A DNA stretch of 64,000 nt from Vibrio aquaticus (GTDB lineage: Bacteria > Pseudomonadota > Gammaproteobacteria > Enterobacterales > Vibrionaceae). Shown here piece by piece: positions 62,440-64,000 of this stretch (positions are counted from its first letter, which is position 1; every line of letters begins with the position of its first letter). The stretch lies in the NCBI RefSeq assembly GCF_003970385.1, contig NZ_RXZH01000001.1, positions 1,059,300 to 1,123,299 on the forward strand. Direction: 5' to 3'. The translations under genes were made by a program, and so were the position numbers. The notes below the pieces were generated by a model. That model ran no database searches, was not told the DNA's origin, and saw nothing but the letters and a program-made list of their open reading frames with translations.

Positions 62440-63744
62440 TTAAGCTTGATGCTGTTTCAAGTGCACTTCTTCTTCAGCAACACCTGCCATTGGGTCATTG
62501 AAGCGGTTCTCATCAAACGCACCTTCAGATTTCGCCACAATGATGGTTACCGCGCTGTCACCCGTGATGTTAACCGCAGTACGAATCATATCGAGCAGAC
62601 GGTCAACACCCATGATAAGTGCGATGCCCTCTAGCGGAAGACCAACTTGGTTCAATACCATTGCTAGCATCACTAGACCAACACCCGGAACGCCCGCTGT
62701 ACCAATCGAAGCTAGGGTTGCGGTCATAATGACCATCAAGTAGTCACCCATCGTCAGGTCAATATTGAACGCCTGAGCAATGAAGGCTGTCGCCACACCT
62801 TGCATGATGGCTGTACCGTCCATGTTCACTGTCGCACCAAGTGGTACTGTGAATGAAGATACGCGGTTTTCTACGCCCATACGGTTTTTCGCGGTTTCCA
62901 TAGTAACTGGAATGGTTGCGTTTGAAGAAGCGGTAGAGAAAGCAAACATGATTGCGTCTTCCATCTTCTTCAAGAAGGTAATTGGGCTAAGACCAGTGAA
63001 GCCCTTTAGCATCACACTGTATGTGACTAGGCCGTGCAGCAGTAGCGTACCAGCGAGCACTAAGAAGTACTCAGCCAAGTTAACGATCGCACTCAAGCCT
63101 AGACCAGTAAACAGCTTCGCCATCAAGAAGAACACACCGTATGGCGCTAGGTTCATCAAAATAGCAACCAGTTTCATGATCACTTCGTTCAAGTCAGAGA
63201 AAAACGCAGCAATACGCTCACCAGGTTTACCAGCTGCACTGATCGCGATACCGAATAACACAGCAAAGACGATTACTTGCAGGGTTTTACCTTCGGCCAT
63301 GGCACTGATCGGGTTGGTTGGGAACATATCTATGATCACTTGTCCCAACGATGGTGCGTCTGTTGACTTGAAGGAGCTTGCAGCTGTGAGGTCTGCACCT
63401 GCGCCTGGTTGGAAAAGGTTACCCATGGTCAGGGCGAGAGTGATAGCAACTGCGGTAGTTGCGACATAGAAGGCGATGGTTTTACCACCCATGCGTCCGA
63501 GCGTGGAAAGATCTTTCAGTGAGCTTGTACCACAAACCAGTGAAACAAACACAAGAGGAACAACAAGCATTTTTAAGCTGGCAACGAAGATTTGTCCGCC
63601 AACTTCAAATAGTCCATTAACGATGTATGCATCGACAAATCCATTGTCAGCAAATAGGCTGCGAATCGCAAATCCCGTCAAGATACCTGCTACCATGCCT
63701 AAAATTACGCGGCCGGTTAGCGACATCGGTTTCTTGGTATTCAT
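62440..63744 (-). CDS. Dicarboxylate/amino acid:cation symporter (DAACS, GltP/DctA-like)
   Basis: 434 aa, start at ATG 63744 with AAGGAG at 8 nt; a GTG at 63753 is too close to the RBS. Eight or more membrane helices and two re-entrant loops, with the conserved SSNATIPVTMETAKNR (HP1), FTVPLGATVNMDGTAIMQGV (TM7 region, NMDGT) and GTAGVPGVGLVMLAM (HP2). The NMDGT Na+ site and the Arg for acidic substrate in VDRLLDMIRTAVNITGD are seen. Takes up glutamate, aspartate or C4-dicarboxylates with Na+ or H+. A CRP-like site lies upstream. Confidence 0.94.
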   Translation of the reverse strand: MNTKKPMSLTGRVILGMVAGILTGFAIRSLFADNGFVDAYIVNGLFEVGGQIFVASLKMLVVPLVFVSLVCGTSSLKDLSTLGRMGGKTIAFYVATTAVAITLALTMGNLFQPGAGADLTAASSFKSTDAPSLGQVIIDMFPTNPISAMAEGKTLQVIVFAVLFGIAISAAGKPGERIAAFFSDLNEVIMKLVAILMNLAPYGVFFLMAKLFTGLGLSAIVNLAEYFLVLAGTLLLHGLVTYSVMLKGFTGLSPITFLKKMEDAIMFAFSTASSNATIPVTMETAKNRMGVENRVSSFTVPLGATVNMDGTAIMQGVATAFIAQAFNIDLTMGDYLMVIMTATLASIGTAGVPGVGLVMLAMVLNQVGLPLEGIALIMGVDRLLDMIRTAVNITGDSAVTIIVAKSEGAFDENRFNDPMAGVAEEEVHLKQHQA

Positions 63745-63852
63745 AGTGAACACTCCTTATAGTTATGCACCTTGAGTTCACTTCAAGGCGAGCAGGAGAT
63801 TAGCAGGCGTTCAAAAAAATAAGAAAGAGATTTAGCTCGGTGAATTTATAGA

Positions 63853-63868
63853 TGTGATCTTAATCACT
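63853..63868. promoter_or_regulatory. CRP-binding-site-like element
   Basis: TGTGATCTTAATCACT fits TGTGA-N6-TCACA with one mismatch and AT-rich flanks. It lies about 110 bp upstream of the symporter ATG, in range for class I activation. C4-dicarboxylate and glutamate carriers are often under CRP control. Confidence 0.6.
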
Positions 63869-64000
63869 CGAATTTTGTGTTATTTAACCTTTAATTAACC
63901 AGTATGCTTAACGGAATTATCTGAATTTTATGAATTGTAACATTAAAAATTCTGTTGATTGACATTCTGGTGTTTCTCATTACTTGAGAAATTAGCTGCA
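63869..64000. other. Right-edge intergenic region
   Basis: AT-rich, with no supported ORF in the window. It probably belongs to the promoter region of the symporter gene or of a gene beyond the edge. Confidence 0.35.

Noticed and set aside
1..64000. CRISPR arrays, prophage or insertion sequences
   Set aside because: No regularly spaced direct repeats with unique spacers, no cas, phage structural or transposase genes were seen.

Overview
The window reads as a chromosomal segment of a marine Vibrio or close Vibrionaceae relative. The grounds are the genes themselves: a KtrAB Na+-dependent K+ uptake operon very close to the V. alginolyticus one, NhaD, vibrio-type small families (DUF2850, DUF2999, DUF5062), a LuxP paralogue, a VgrG-3-like type VI effector, and the MaoP/HdfR divergent pair. 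There is no transposase, integrase or CRISPR array. All family and product names come from reading the translated sequence and recalling known families; no database search was run.

Layout. 1-11.3 kb: the 3' three quarters or more of a giant type I-secreted RTX adhesin (the 5' end lies outside). 11.3-13.6 kb: a TetR regulator with two matched palindromes upstream, a possible 18-codon ORF ending near a terminator, and an MFS exporter. 13.6-19.7 kb: YnaI-like MscS channel, ktrAB, DUF2850 protein, ppnP, a 58-aa protein and a Sel1-repeat membrane protein. 19.8-26 kb: MaoC hydratase, tRNA-Ser(UGA), then a five-kilobase signalling cassette flanked by 46-bp imperfect direct repeats. The cassette holds a periplasmic binding protein plus GGDEF/EAL receptor operon, divergent from a LuxP paralogue. 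26-38 kb: LPD1/CLCA_X protein, a chemoreceptor, GntR regulator, GNAT-rsgA operon, a VOC protein under an apparent SoxR promoter, DEAD-box helicase, a MarR/Tat-nitroreductase pair, and a response regulator-diguanylate cyclase operon. 38-44 kb: two secreted alkyl sulfatases with two LysR regulators between them. 44.2-48.3 kb: an hcp-vgrG-immunity type VI cluster behind a sigma-54-like promoter. 48.5-53.5 kb: small conserved proteins, maoP/hdfR, and an Ada/AlkA fusion-ogt-lipoprotein DNA repair operon. 53.5-64 kb: nhaD, a yjiH-yjiG-M20 peptidase operon, a secreted subtilase, a chemoreceptor with its own solute-binding protein, and a dicarboxylate/amino-acid symporter with a CRP-like site.

How it works together. 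Much of the window concerns sensing and responding to a saline, variable environment: K+ and Na+ homeostasis (KtrAB, NhaD, mechanosensitive channel), several periplasmic-ligand sensing units (binding protein with a c-di-GMP receptor, solute-binding protein with a chemoreceptor, LuxP paralogue), c-di-GMP turnover (two proteins), surface adhesion (RTX adhesin) and contact killing (type VI cluster).

The strongest candidate for an undescribed system is 21.0-26.0 kb: a self-contained, repeat-flanked cassette next to tRNA-Ser that seems to couple one or two periplasmic sugar/autoinducer-like binding proteins to a bifunctional GGDEF/EAL receptor. It resembles NspS-MbaA and LuxPQ in logic but combines parts of both.
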